Notes: generated from the letters alone by a model not told the origin. A stretch of DNA of 6,250 nucleotides from Deltaproteobacteria bacterium (GCA_019307645.1 JAFDJF010000162.1:1-6250); one strand, 5' to 3'; numbered from the stretch's first letter, positions 1-5,994 are shown. A program made the numbers and translations.

Positions 1-57
1 GTAAGGCGCTATCATCCCCCGGATTTCATTAATGGGCTTCTGTTCAGCAGTAATCAT
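1..57 (-). CDS. metV: metV-like gene, N-terminal fragment cut by the window edge
   Basis: The minus strand opens an ATG at 57 and reads 19 codons (MITAEQKPINEIRGMIAPY) without a stop to the window edge. A GGAG Shine-Dalgarno core lies at 67-70, nine bases before the ATG. The opening resembles MetV-type proteins (methylene-tetrahydrofolate reductase C-terminal/zinc-ribbon family), which typically begin with a xxAExKPxxEI pattern followed by a Cys-rich segment that would lie outside this window. MetV partners MetF in the methyl branch of the Wood-Ljungdahl pathway. The gene just upstream is an MvhD-like subunit, a common neighbour of metV/metF in acetogens and sulfate reducers, which supports the call. 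Only 19 residues are visible, so the identification is tentative. Confidence 0.55.
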   Translation of the reverse strand, partial: MITAEQKPINEIRGMIAPY

Positions 58-70
58 GGTAAGATTCTCC

Positions 71-160
71 GTAACTACTCAGGTTGTTAGGTTCAAGGTT
101 CAGCGGTTCACACAGTTGTTCCACAAGCCCCTGAACCGTGAACCCTTGAACCTGAGTTAC
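71..160. repeat. Imperfect inverted repeat R1 made of GGTTCAN heptamers
   Basis: The gap between the MvhD-like stop and the metV-like start is almost entirely a dyad. The left arm starts GTAACTACTCAGGTT (71-85), followed by GGTTCAA/GGTTCAG/CGGTTCA units to 110. The right arm, 131-160, ends AACCTGAGTTAC (149-160). Read in reverse complement, the right arm gives GTAACTCAGGTTCAAGGG, matching the left arm apart from small insertions. The heptamer-like GGTTCAN units recur in R3. It lies within a possible operon, so it could form a hairpin in the mRNA between the two cistrons. Its left end stops just short of the metV-like Shine-Dalgarno core. Confidence 0.7.
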
Positions 161-170
161 AACTCAACTA

Positions 171-599
171 TCATCCATTGGCCTGTTTAAATACCGGCGA
201 CGGTTTTATTTCTGACGCCTTTTCCAGAATTTCTTCTGCCAGATCGGCAAGCGACCTGGGGTTTTCTGCTGAGCCTATGACAATCCCCACACGTTCCTTT
301 TCAAGGCCTATGCCGGCAATGATTTCCTGAGTCCTCTCCACCCGTTTTTTTGCCCTCTGATTTCCCTCAAAATAACGGCAGGCGCCCTCGGGGCAGGTAA
401 TCAAGTAAGCGATATCAGCGAACTCTTCCAAAGCTCTAAGCAGATGTACCGGCTCCAGTCTTCCGCTACAGGGGATAGGGAAAAGCCGAATCCTATGACC
501 ATATTTTTTTTCTAGAAGCTGTCGGTGCCGTTCTCTACTTTCGGGAACATTCTGGCAATAAAAAAGAGCAACGGTAGGCCGCTGATCGTTGTCGGTCAT
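171..599 (-). CDS. MvhD-like hydrogenase/heterodisulfide reductase iron-sulfur subunit
   Basis: 142-residue protein matching the small MvhD/FlpD [2Fe-2S] family, which passes electrons between a hydrogenase or other donor and heterodisulfide-reductase-like HdrA; it should be cytoplasmic. The diagnostic stretch is PCSGRLEP at 43-50 (Cys44), followed by ITCPEGACRYFEGN at 67-80 (Cys69, Cys74) and an AKKRVER helix. The usual N-terminal CxxC is here YCQNV (14-18), keeping only Cys15. Length is normal for the family. The ATG at 599 is preceded by AGAAAGGA (611-618) with an 11-base spacer. The next gene is metV-like, 113 bases downstream, suggesting a MetFV-linked electron-transfer module; the rest of it lies outside the window. 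It is separated from the upstream synthetase-like gene by 353 bases, so it is probably transcribed separately. The family call is firm; the redox partner is inferred. Confidence 0.82.
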   Translation of the reverse strand: MTDNDQRPTVALFYCQNVPESRERHRQLLEKKYGHRIRLFPIPCSGRLEPVHLLRALEEFADIAYLITCPEGACRYFEGNQRAKKRVERTQEIIAGIGLEKERVGIVIGSAENPRSLADLAEEILEKASEIKPSPVFKQANG

Positions 600-644
600 T
601 TCTGTTTGATTCCTTTCTACTGACAGTTGTGCATCCGGAAATTG

Positions 645-789
645 TAACTGTTCAGGTTGCTTAGGCTGTAGGCTAAAGGCTGTTAGTTTCCGAACCCTGC
701 GCTATCTGCGCATTGATCGAAGCAGGGCGCCCAAAACCTTTTCCTGCGGTACCTCACAGTCTAAATGCCTACAGCCTATCTACCTGAGT
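645..789. repeat. Large nested inverted repeat R2 between genes
   Basis: Three nested stems are visible: TCAGGT (652-657) with ACCTGA (782-787); a perfect 12-bp TAGGCTGTAGGC (662-673) with GCCTACAGCCTA (767-778); and CCCTGC (695-700) with GCAGGG (722-727). The left arm has 7-base periodicity (GGCTGTA, GGCTAAA, GGCTGTT at 664-684). The outer left end GTAACTGTTCAGGTTG matches the left ends of R1 and R3, so the three share a boundary sequence but carry different heptamers. No reading frame of note lies inside. It lies in the leader of the MvhD-like gene and could form a cruciform or an RNA hairpin. Confidence 0.75.
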
Positions 790-952
790 GTTTCTAATTT
801 CAGCCCTCAAAACCCCGTGCCTTTATCTTACGCGAACTCTTAATCCTTTTTCAAAGAAATTTGCAATTTCTGTATGCATAAATAGGCCCACTGATGGAAA
901 AGCCTTATTTCCTCCAGCAGGCCCGGGATAAAGTTTTAAATATGTTGTTACT
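790..952. other. Gene-free stretch downstream of the synthetase-like gene
   Basis: No convincing gene or terminator is seen here. The one visible structure is a small AT-rich dyad, GAAATT (856-861) with AATTTC (865-870), which has no adjoining T-tract in either direction. The end of the glnA/synthetase-like transcript therefore cannot be placed; R2, just beyond, may serve that purpose. Confidence 0.5.
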
Positions 953-2185
953 CTAAAACATATAGATCTGATGGCTGTCAGGGTTCTTCCCAAAACAGGT
1001 GATATCATCAATCTTTTCAAGAACCGGACCCCGGGAAATGGCATAAAGGGTTCTTTCCACGCCAATGCCCCCTCCAAAAGTTTCGGGAAATGTGTTACGA
1101 CCCTGGTTATCCTTTTTTGCAGCCATCATCAGGAATGGACCGTAACCCCCGAATTCATCGATATTCTTGATATTTCCTTCAAAAATAACCGGTCTGGCAG
1201 GTATGATTTCATTATCAAGCAACCGTTCCACAATCGCCTCATAAACCCATTCCCTGACCGCACCGGACAGGATCTCAAGCGCCGGGGTCTGTTTGCCTGT
1301 ATCCCGAATAATACTCTTTGCGCAAATATCATAGTTGTATATCATGTCTGAGTTAACCTCAGATAGCGAAACTTTTCCCTCCGGCCTGAGATAGGGATAG
1401 ACCAAATCGTAGTTCTCCCTCAAAAGTCCTGTTATCCAAAAAAATGGCGCTTCAGTGTCTTCTCCCAGCTTAATCTCAAAGCCGGGGCCGTATTTCTTTT
1501 TGGACGCGTCCCACTTGAAGCGGGGGAATGGCTGTTTTGGCACTTCAATGGCAACTCCGAGGGCCCTTAGGTCATCCTCATTGTTCTCCACCAGTTTGCC
1601 CATTGCGTGGATAATCAGGCGCTCAAACAAATCAATCCCCTTTTCCATATCTTCAGAAAGGATCTTCTTCACCTTATCCGGTTCCTTCAGGTAGGTTTCA
1701 AGATCGATGTCACGGTTCCTCCTCACCTCAACGTCCATCTGGCTGAAATCGATCAGGTACTTGCCCCGCTGCAGCCTGTCGGGGCTTTCAATTTCCAGCC
1801 TGATGTTTGGCGAATCCACAAAGACGCCCTTAATCTTGGGGTTGTGACAGGCCAGAAACTTTGAATAGATCATACTGTGTGTCATAACATACAGCTGACC
1901 CTTATAACTAATGTTGGGGGTATGTTCCACATCATGGGCAAGTGGATCGGTCACCGGGCTCATTTGTATCCGTTCAAGATTAAACAGCCCCTCATCTGCC
2001 AAAAACTGGTGCATCGCAGTCACAAAGGTCGTCCTTAGAGACATGGCAGCATAAAGTGCATCCCCCATCCATTTATTAAAGTAATACTTATCCAGGTAGT
2101 CCTCCATGCTGGAACCGGACTGCTTCAAAGCCGCCTGAAAGTTAAAAAGGCTCTGCCCAATTACGGACATGGTGTCATCTTTCAT
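953..2185 (-). CDS. Class II Asp/Asn-tRNA-synthetase-like catalytic-domain protein, possible asparagine synthetase
   Basis: 410-residue protein with the class II aminoacyl-tRNA synthetase core of the Asp/Asn subgroup. A motif-1-like segment lies at about 57-80 (FLADEGLF...MSPVTDP). QLYVMTHSMIYSK (97-109) resembles the SPQLYKQ region of AspRS/AsnRS. Motif 2 is IRLE (128-131, Arg129 and Glu131) with YLIDFSQMDVEV (143-154). Motif 3 is GGGIGVERTLYAI (371-383, Arg378), followed by KIDDITCFGKNPDS, the counterpart of the RDxxPFPR tail. The N-terminal OB-fold anticodon-binding domain of true AspRS/AsnRS is absent; only about 55 unassigned residues precede motif 1. AspRS/AsnRS-like proteins without that domain include archaeal-type asparagine synthetases, and a position 47 bases behind glnA fits amide synthesis. 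The ATG at 2185 is preferred over Met6 because GGGAAGGAG lies at 2197-2205. The fold is confident; the substrate is inferred, and a tRNA-independent ligase for another acid is possible. Confidence 0.75.
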   Translation of the reverse strand: MKDDTMSVIGQSLFNFQAALKQSGSSMEDYLDKYYFNKWMGDALYAAMSLRTTFVTAMHQFLADEGLFNLERIQMSPVTDPLAHDVEHTPNISYKGQLYVMTHSMIYSKFLACHNPKIKGVFVDSPNIRLEIESPDRLQRGKYLIDFSQMDVEVRRNRDIDLETYLKEPDKVKKILSEDMEKGIDLFERLIIHAMGKLVENNEDDLRALGVAIEVPKQPFPRFKWDASKKKYGPGFEIKLGEDTEAPFFWITGLLRENYDLVYPYLRPEGKVSLSEVNSDMIYNYDICAKSIIRDTGKQTPALEILSGAVREWVYEAIVERLLDNEIIPARPVIFEGNIKNIDEFGGYGPFLMMAAKKDNQGRNTFPETFGGGIGVERTLYAISRGPVLEKIDDITCFGKNPDSHQIYMF

Positions 2186-2232
2186 GATTCCCTATACTCC
2201 TTCCCATGGTGATATCAGTTACAAAGGCTCTA

Positions 2233-3561
2233 TCATAAAATTGCCAAGTATTTATCAAGTTCGAACTGGCTGACATGGGTCCTGAAAGCATCCCATTCAA
2301 TTTTTTTATTGGCAATAAATTTATTAAATACGTGATCGCCCAATGTCTTTCGTACGAGTTCACTCTTCTCAGTCTCCAGAATAGCCGCATAAAGATTCCC
2401 CGGCAAGTCCGTAATCCCGTGCGCCTGTCTCTCGGCCGGGTTCATTTCAAAGATGTCTTCTTCAATGGGGTCCGGCAATTCATATTTATTCTCAATGCCT
2501 TCAAGCCCTGCAGCCAGCATAACAGCAAAAGCAAGATAAGGGTTGCATGAAGGATCCGGTGAGCGAAATTCAATCCGAGTTGCGGTTTCTTTCCCCGGTT
2601 TATACATGGGCACTCGAATCATGGCAGATCGATTTCTCCTGGCCCAGGATACATACACCGGAGCCTCATAACCGGGAACCAGGCGTTTGTATGAGTTGAC
2701 CCACTGATTGGTTACGGCTGTGATCTCCGGGGCGTGACGCAACAACCCGGCAATATAGTGTTTGGCCAAATCAGATAAATTGTATTTGTCATTCGGGTCA
2801 TAAAAGGCGTTTCGGCTGCCTTTAAAAAGGGACTGATGCACGTGCATCCCACTGCCATTTTCTCCAAAAATGGGTTTGGGCATAAACGTGGCATATACCC
2901 CGTGCTGTGTGGCGATCTCTTTTACAACCAGTCGGTAGGTCATGGTATTATCTGCCATCTTCATGCCCTCGTTATAACGAAGGTCAATTTCATGCTGACT
3001 GGGAGCGACTTCATGGTGGCTGTATTCCACCTGAATTCCCATGTCCTGCAGAGCAAAGATGGTCTCTCTTCTCAGGGTTCCGGCCATATCCAAAGGCCGG
3101 GAGTCAAAATAGCCACCGGTATCAATTATCTCAGTTGAATGATTGTCTTTGAAATAGAAATATTCCAGCTCAGGACCGATGTAATATGTGTAGCCCTGGT
3201 CTGCCACTTTTTTCAAGAGCCGCTTGAATACATATCGAGGGTCTCCTTCATAAGCTGTTCCATCCGGATTCAAAATGTCGCAAATCATCCTGGCTACAGG
3301 CCTATCCCCGCTTCTCCATGGGACCAGTTGGAATGTAGTAGGATCGGGTTTTGCGATCATGTCGCTTTCCTCGATCCTGGCAAAACCCTGAATAGAGGAT
3401 CCGTCAAATCCCATTCCCTCCGTCATTCCCTCTTCAAGTTCTGAAGGTGTAATGGCAAAACTTTTCAGAACACCCAAAACATCAGTGAACCAGTATTGAA
3501 TAAAACTGATATCCTTTTCCTTTACGATTTTCATTACATCTTCTTTGGTCTGGCAGTTCAT
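2233..3561 (-). CDS. glnA: Glutamine synthetase type I (GSI-alpha)
   Basis: 442-residue cytoplasmic enzyme joining ammonia to glutamate with ATP, expected as a dodecamer. The beta-grasp domain (about 15-100) carries FTDVLG (25-30) and GFDGSS (51-56, latch Asp53). Metal ligands fit GPELEYF (129-135, Glu131 and Glu133), SHHEVAPSQHEID (181-193, Glu184 and Glu191) and GSGMHVHQSL (237-246, His240). NSYKRLVPGYEAP (289-301) gives Arg293 and the flap Glu299; RIEFRSPDPSCNPYLA (329-344) completes the active site. The length equals the Bacillus type, and the adenylylation-site Tyr loop of GSI-beta is replaced by HGITDLPGNL (381-390). Arg62 in GFARIEESDM matches the residue used for glutamine feedback in Bacillus GSI-alpha, so feedback rather than adenylylation is likely. 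AGGAGGGG (3568-3575) sits six bases before the ATG. A sigma-54 promoter lies upstream and the synthetase-like gene follows. Confidence 0.97.
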   Translation of the reverse strand: MNCQTKEDVMKIVKEKDISFIQYWFTDVLGVLKSFAITPSELEEGMTEGMGFDGSSIQGFARIEESDMIAKPDPTTFQLVPWRSGDRPVARMICDILNPDGTAYEGDPRYVFKRLLKKVADQGYTYYIGPELEYFYFKDNHSTEIIDTGGYFDSRPLDMAGTLRRETIFALQDMGIQVEYSHHEVAPSQHEIDLRYNEGMKMADNTMTYRLVVKEIATQHGVYATFMPKPIFGENGSGMHVHQSLFKGSRNAFYDPNDKYNLSDLAKHYIAGLLRHAPEITAVTNQWVNSYKRLVPGYEAPVYVSWARRNRSAMIRVPMYKPGKETATRIEFRSPDPSCNPYLAFAVMLAAGLEGIENKYELPDPIEEDIFEMNPAERQAHGITDLPGNLYAAILETEKSELVRKTLGDHVFNKFIANKKIEWDAFRTHVSQFELDKYLAIL

Positions 3562-3617
3562 TAGTATCCCCTCCTGTCCATCAAAAATAATTCTTCATAA
3601 AACTCAGTTCGCTATCT

Positions 3618-3814
3618 AGTGCCCATCCATAACTGACTGTTTTGCCCGAGTTCTGTGTCAGATTCGAATTTTAGTCCTCGAAATATTACAATATATTCAC
3701 CCCAAGGGCACTTACTTCGTGGCGCCTCCGGTTAAAATCCTCATCCTCCCCCGCTCAAGGTCCGGGGTCTTCGACTTGAACTCGAACAAAATATCTCATT
3801 TCTGGATAGACACT
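3618..3814 (-). mobile_element. MITE-like repeat element, copy A, in the glnA leader
   Basis: A 197-bp unit with imperfect terminal inverted repeats of about 38 bases (3617-3653 against 3778-3815). The outer 13 bases are TAGTGCCCATCCA on the left and, in reverse complement, TAGTGTCTATCCA on the right; inner blocks are TTTTGCCCGAGTTC and TTTTGTTCGAGTTC. ATCT lies immediately outside both ends (3614-3617 and 3815-3818), inside a 7-base CTATCTA shared by both junctions, consistent with a 4-bp target duplication. It encodes no protein. A 71-base core at 3668-3738 is nearly identical to copy B at 6160-6229 (four differences including one indel). Inner structure includes AGTGCCC (3618-3624) with GGGCACT (3706-3712), and CCCCG (3749-3753) with CGGGG (3763-3767). 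Strand is given as glnA-sense. It lies between the predicted sigma-54 start and glnA, so it would be transcribed. It may be a non-autonomous transposon, a structured RNA leader, or both. Confidence 0.72.
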
Positions 3815-3817
3815 ATC
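3805..3817. promoter_or_regulatory. GATAG-ACA-CTATC dyad at the predicted start site
   Basis: A perfect 5+3+5 palindrome spans the position where transcription from the sigma-54 promoter should begin (about 3813). It also forms the outer tip of the right terminal repeat of copy A, so it may simply be element sequence. An operator role is possible but unsupported. Confidence 0.3.
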
Positions 3818-3824
3818 TACAATA

Positions 3825-3839
3825 GCAATCTTGGTGCCA
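3825..3839 (-). promoter_or_regulatory. Sigma-54 (RpoN) promoter of glnA
   Basis: The minus strand reads TGGCACCAAGATTGC from 3839 to 3825. This has the invariant GG (-24) and GC (-12) with exactly ten bases between them and a full TGGCAC -24 box; TTGC also matches the -12 element. The predicted start is near 3813, giving a leader of about 250 bases before the glnA ATG that includes copy A of the repeat element. Sigma-54 control of glnA through an NtrC-type activator is classical in proteobacteria, so context agrees. No textbook NtrC site was found upstream; the paired 16-bp repeats are the candidate activator sites. Confidence 0.72.
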
Positions 3840-3877
3840 AAGGTGATAAAATCAATTAAAGTAGAGATTTCAGCTGG

Positions 3878-3893
3878 TTATAATTTTGTGGGT
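3878..3893. promoter_or_regulatory. Candidate activator-binding site 1 (direct repeat unit)
   Basis: TTATAATTTTGTGGGT matches the unit at 3914-3929 in 14 of 16 bases, with a 36-base period. It lies about 65-80 bases upstream of the predicted sigma-54 start of glnA, within reach of an enhancer-binding protein. Its central dyad (TATAATTTTGTG) is imperfect. The binding protein is unknown. Confidence 0.4.
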
Positions 3894-3913
3894 TTGGATA
3901 CGGAAAACATAAA

Positions 3914-3929
3914 TTACAATTTTGTAGGT
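3914..3929. promoter_or_regulatory. Candidate activator-binding site 2 (direct repeat unit with dyad)
   Basis: TTACAATTTTGTAGGT contains the dyad TACAA-TT-TTGTA (3915-3926) with perfect arms. It is the better-formed copy of the unit at 3878-3893 and lies about 101-116 bases upstream of the predicted glnA start, a usual distance for sigma-54 activators. It does not fit the NtrC consensus with GC-rich half sites, so another activator or chance AT-rich symmetry is possible. Confidence 0.4.
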
Positions 3930-3958
3930 ATATATCAGAAAGAGCTACGAAAATGTAT

Positions 3959-4230
3959 TGAAACTATTCAGGTTATAAGGTTCACGGTTTCCCGCTTTCG
4001 CTTCGCTTCAGACGGGATCTACGCTTCGCTCCGACAGTCAAGGTTAAAAGCAATGAAGAAAGGGCTTTATTCTTTACACAAATACCCTGTTCATCCGGTT
4101 TTTTGATATGCCAAACGGTTTTGCACACAAAGTCCAAGGAAAACGCTATGTCGCTCTGGAAACATGAAGAAAATCCCGATAAAATCGGGTTTAACCGTGA
4201 ACCTTGAACCCTGAACCTGGGTAGCTACAA
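3959..4230. repeat. Large inverted repeat R3 between the transporter and the glnA promoter
   Basis: A perfect 13-bp pair, AAGGTTCACGGTT (3977-3989) and AACCGTGAACCTT (4193-4205), lies inside outer ends TTCAGGTT (3967-3974) and AACCTGGGTAGCTAC (4214-4228). The left end, GAAACTATTCAGGTTATAAGG, matches the left ends of R1 and R2. The right arm has the GGTTCAN heptamer run seen in R1 (reverse complement AGGTTCAGGGTTCAAGGTTCAC). The roughly 200-base interior holds a tandem-like CGCTTCGCT motif (4002-4010 region and 4022-4030), short frames with no recognisable product, and the terminator-like hairpin at 4175-4189. No transposase is present. Confidence 0.7.
4167..4189 (-). terminator. Terminator-like hairpin after the transporter gene
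   Basis: On the minus strand CCCGAT-TTT-ATCGGG (4189-4175) is followed by ATTTTCTT (4174-4167). It lies about 100 bases past the transporter stop at 4291, in the right place to end that transcript before the glnA promoter. The stem is only six base pairs and the T-run is interrupted by a C, so strength is uncertain. In the other direction a short TTT also follows the stem. Confidence 0.45.
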
Positions 4231-4290
4231 TGTATTATCGATAAAAGAAGCGGATGTCCTTTGAATAGAGTTAATTGGCTCACCCATACA

Positions 4291-5970
4291 CTATTTGACC
4301 TTTGCCACGGCTTGGGCGATATTGAAACAGTAGTCTCCCATCTTCTCAAAGGCCGTAAGCATATCAATCAAAATCAGGCCCGGATCCACTGCGCAAACAC
4401 CGCTATGCAGCCGTACCATATAATTCCCTCTCATCTCCTCTCTCATGCGATTGATGTCAGCTTCCAGGGCCAGGGCCTTGTCCATGAGGTTTATGTCTTT
4501 TTGCTTCATGGAGTCGATCGTAAAATCAATAAACTTCCGAACCCCTTTGGAGATTTCTTTATAATCGTTCATTCCCCCTTCAGACAAGGTCAGATTCTGT
4601 TCAATGAGTTCCTCGATCAGTTCAGCAACATTTTCGATTGAATCGCCAACCCTTTCCAGATTGTTTGTCATTCGTAATAAGGAGGATATCTCTCTGGACT
4701 CTTCATGCATTATATTTTTTTGCCCTACTTGTATGAGGAATTTGGTGATCTCCTTTTGGAGGATATCAATGGCGTCCTCTCTTTTTCTCCATTTGGCTAA
4801 TTTTTTAAGCTTCCGCGGTTCGAGAGAATTTATCACATCATCATACATCAGTTGCACAGATTCACCCATCCTGATGATCTCTGCCTTGGCTTGCTCGATG
4901 GCAACCGTCGGCGTATCAATAAACCCTGAATCCATGTATTTAATCTTATGCAGTTCTTCCAGCTCTGCTTCTCCTTTTTTGTGCGGTGTGAGCCATATGG
5001 CCACCTTTACCAGGTAGGGCAAAATCATAAGGAAAAACAATGCGTTCACAACATTGAACAAGGTATGGGAGTTGGCGATATGCCTCGCAATGTCGGGCTT
5101 CTCTTCCCCTACGATAAGATCCGGCGGCCCGATACCAAGTGTGGTGCTTGTGAGCCAAACAACAAGTTTCAGAAACAAAGGGAAAAATAGAATTATATTA
5201 AAAACACCAAGTACGTTAAAGAGTGTATGGGCCCTGGCAGTTCGATGTGCATTAATGCTTGCTCCCACACTGGCCAGCTCCGCTGTAATTGTTGTCCCTA
5301 TATTATCCCCGAGAATTACAGCAACGCTGGTCGGAAAATCCAATAGACCCTGCGTAGCAAGCACCATCGTGATCCCTACCGTGGCACTTGAACTCTGCAG
5401 AACCATAGTAAGTATTGTGCCCGCCAGAACACACAGCAGAATATTCAGATAATTATCCGCATTAAACTTTGTAAAAAAGGAGATAAACGTCTCGCTTTCC
5501 TTTAACGGTGCAAACCCGCCCTTCATGGTGGCCAATCCGAAAAAGACCAGCCCAAAACCCAAGAGGACATCCCCGACATAGACCCGTTTTCCCCTACCTA
5601 AAAAGAACTTTAACAGGACACCGGCTGCAATGGCAGGCAGGGCATAGGCCGTGATTTTGAAGGCGATTAACTGGGCAGTGACCGTCGTCCCGATATTTGC
5701 ACCTAGAATGACACCGATGGCCTGGACAAAAGTCATTAGTCCTGCATCAACAAAGCTCACCAACATCACCGTTGTGGCGCTGGAACTCTGGACAATACTG
5801 GTTACAAGCGCCCCAGCACCGCAACCAATAAATCGGTTGTTGGAGACCATACTGAGAACCTGACGCATCTTTTTCCCGGCGACTTTCTGGAGACCTTCAG
5901 ACATAATCTTCATGCCAAAAAGAAACATCCCCAAACCACCGAGAGACTGAAAAATAACCGACTGTATCAT
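4291..5970 (-). CDS. Na/Pi cotransporter family protein with C-terminal PhoU-like domain
   Basis: 559-residue inner-membrane protein. Two inverted-topology Na/Pi cotransporter repeats are clear: QSSSATT (61-67) with GANIGTT (90-96), and QSSSATV (192-198) with GDNIGTT (221-227). About eight or nine hydrophobic segments lie between 4 and 325. A soluble helical region from about 350 to 559 resembles PhoU, with paired LLRMTNNLERVGDSIENVAE (431-450) and MLTAFEKMGDYCFNIAQA (537-554) helices. The family (NptA/YjbB-like) carries sodium-coupled phosphate; some members act mainly in phosphate export or in regulation, and the direction cannot be told from sequence. Length is normal and no frameshift is seen. 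The ATG at 5970 has GGAG at 5977-5980, six bases upstream. It stands alone: 729 bases separate it from glnA, and its leader carries part of repeat copy B. Confidence 0.93.
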   Translation of the reverse strand: MIQSVIFQSLGGLGMFLFGMKIMSEGLQKVAGKKMRQVLSMVSNNRFIGCGAGALVTSIVQSSSATTVMLVSFVDAGLMTFVQAIGVILGANIGTTVTAQLIAFKITAYALPAIAAGVLLKFFLGRGKRVYVGDVLLGFGLVFFGLATMKGGFAPLKESETFISFFTKFNADNYLNILLCVLAGTILTMVLQSSSATVGITMVLATQGLLDFPTSVAVILGDNIGTTITAELASVGASINAHRTARAHTLFNVLGVFNIILFFPLFLKLVVWLTSTTLGIGPPDLIVGEEKPDIARHIANSHTLFNVVNALFFLMILPYLVKVAIWLTPHKKGEAELEELHKIKYMDSGFIDTPTVAIEQAKAEIIRMGESVQLMYDDVINSLEPRKLKKLAKWRKREDAIDILQKEITKFLIQVGQKNIMHEESREISSLLRMTNNLERVGDSIENVAELIEELIEQNLTLSEGGMNDYKEISKGVRKFIDFTIDSMKQKDINLMDKALALEADINRMREEMRGNYMVRLHSGVCAVDPGLILIDMLTAFEKMGDYCFNIAQAVAKVK

Positions 5971-5994
5971 AGACTACTCCAGATTTTAATCGCT

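Noticed and set aside
71..160. R1 as a CRISPR-like or telomere-like repeat array
   Set aside because: The units are imperfect heptamers in inverted arms, with no spacers of regular length and no long identical repeats.
695..727. CCCTGC/GCAGGG hairpin as a rho-independent terminator for the synthetase-like gene
   Set aside because: The loop is long (21 bases) and no T-run follows on the minus strand; it is better explained as the inner stem of R2.
823..1077. 84-codon minus-strand frame over the end of the synthetase-like gene
   Set aside because: It overlaps the conserved motif-3 tail of the real gene in another frame, and its non-overlapping part has no recognisable domain.
3831..4106. 91-codon plus-strand frame in the glnA-transporter gap
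   Set aside because: It runs through the sigma-54 promoter, both candidate activator sites and half of R3, starts with a non-ATG codon, has no ribosome site and resembles no family I know. The next short frame (ATG at 4108) is equally unsupported.
4604..5452. Long plus-strand frames inside the transporter gene
   Set aside because: They are antisense shadows of a gene with clear family motifs, and their translations are low-complexity Ser/Thr/Ile-rich.
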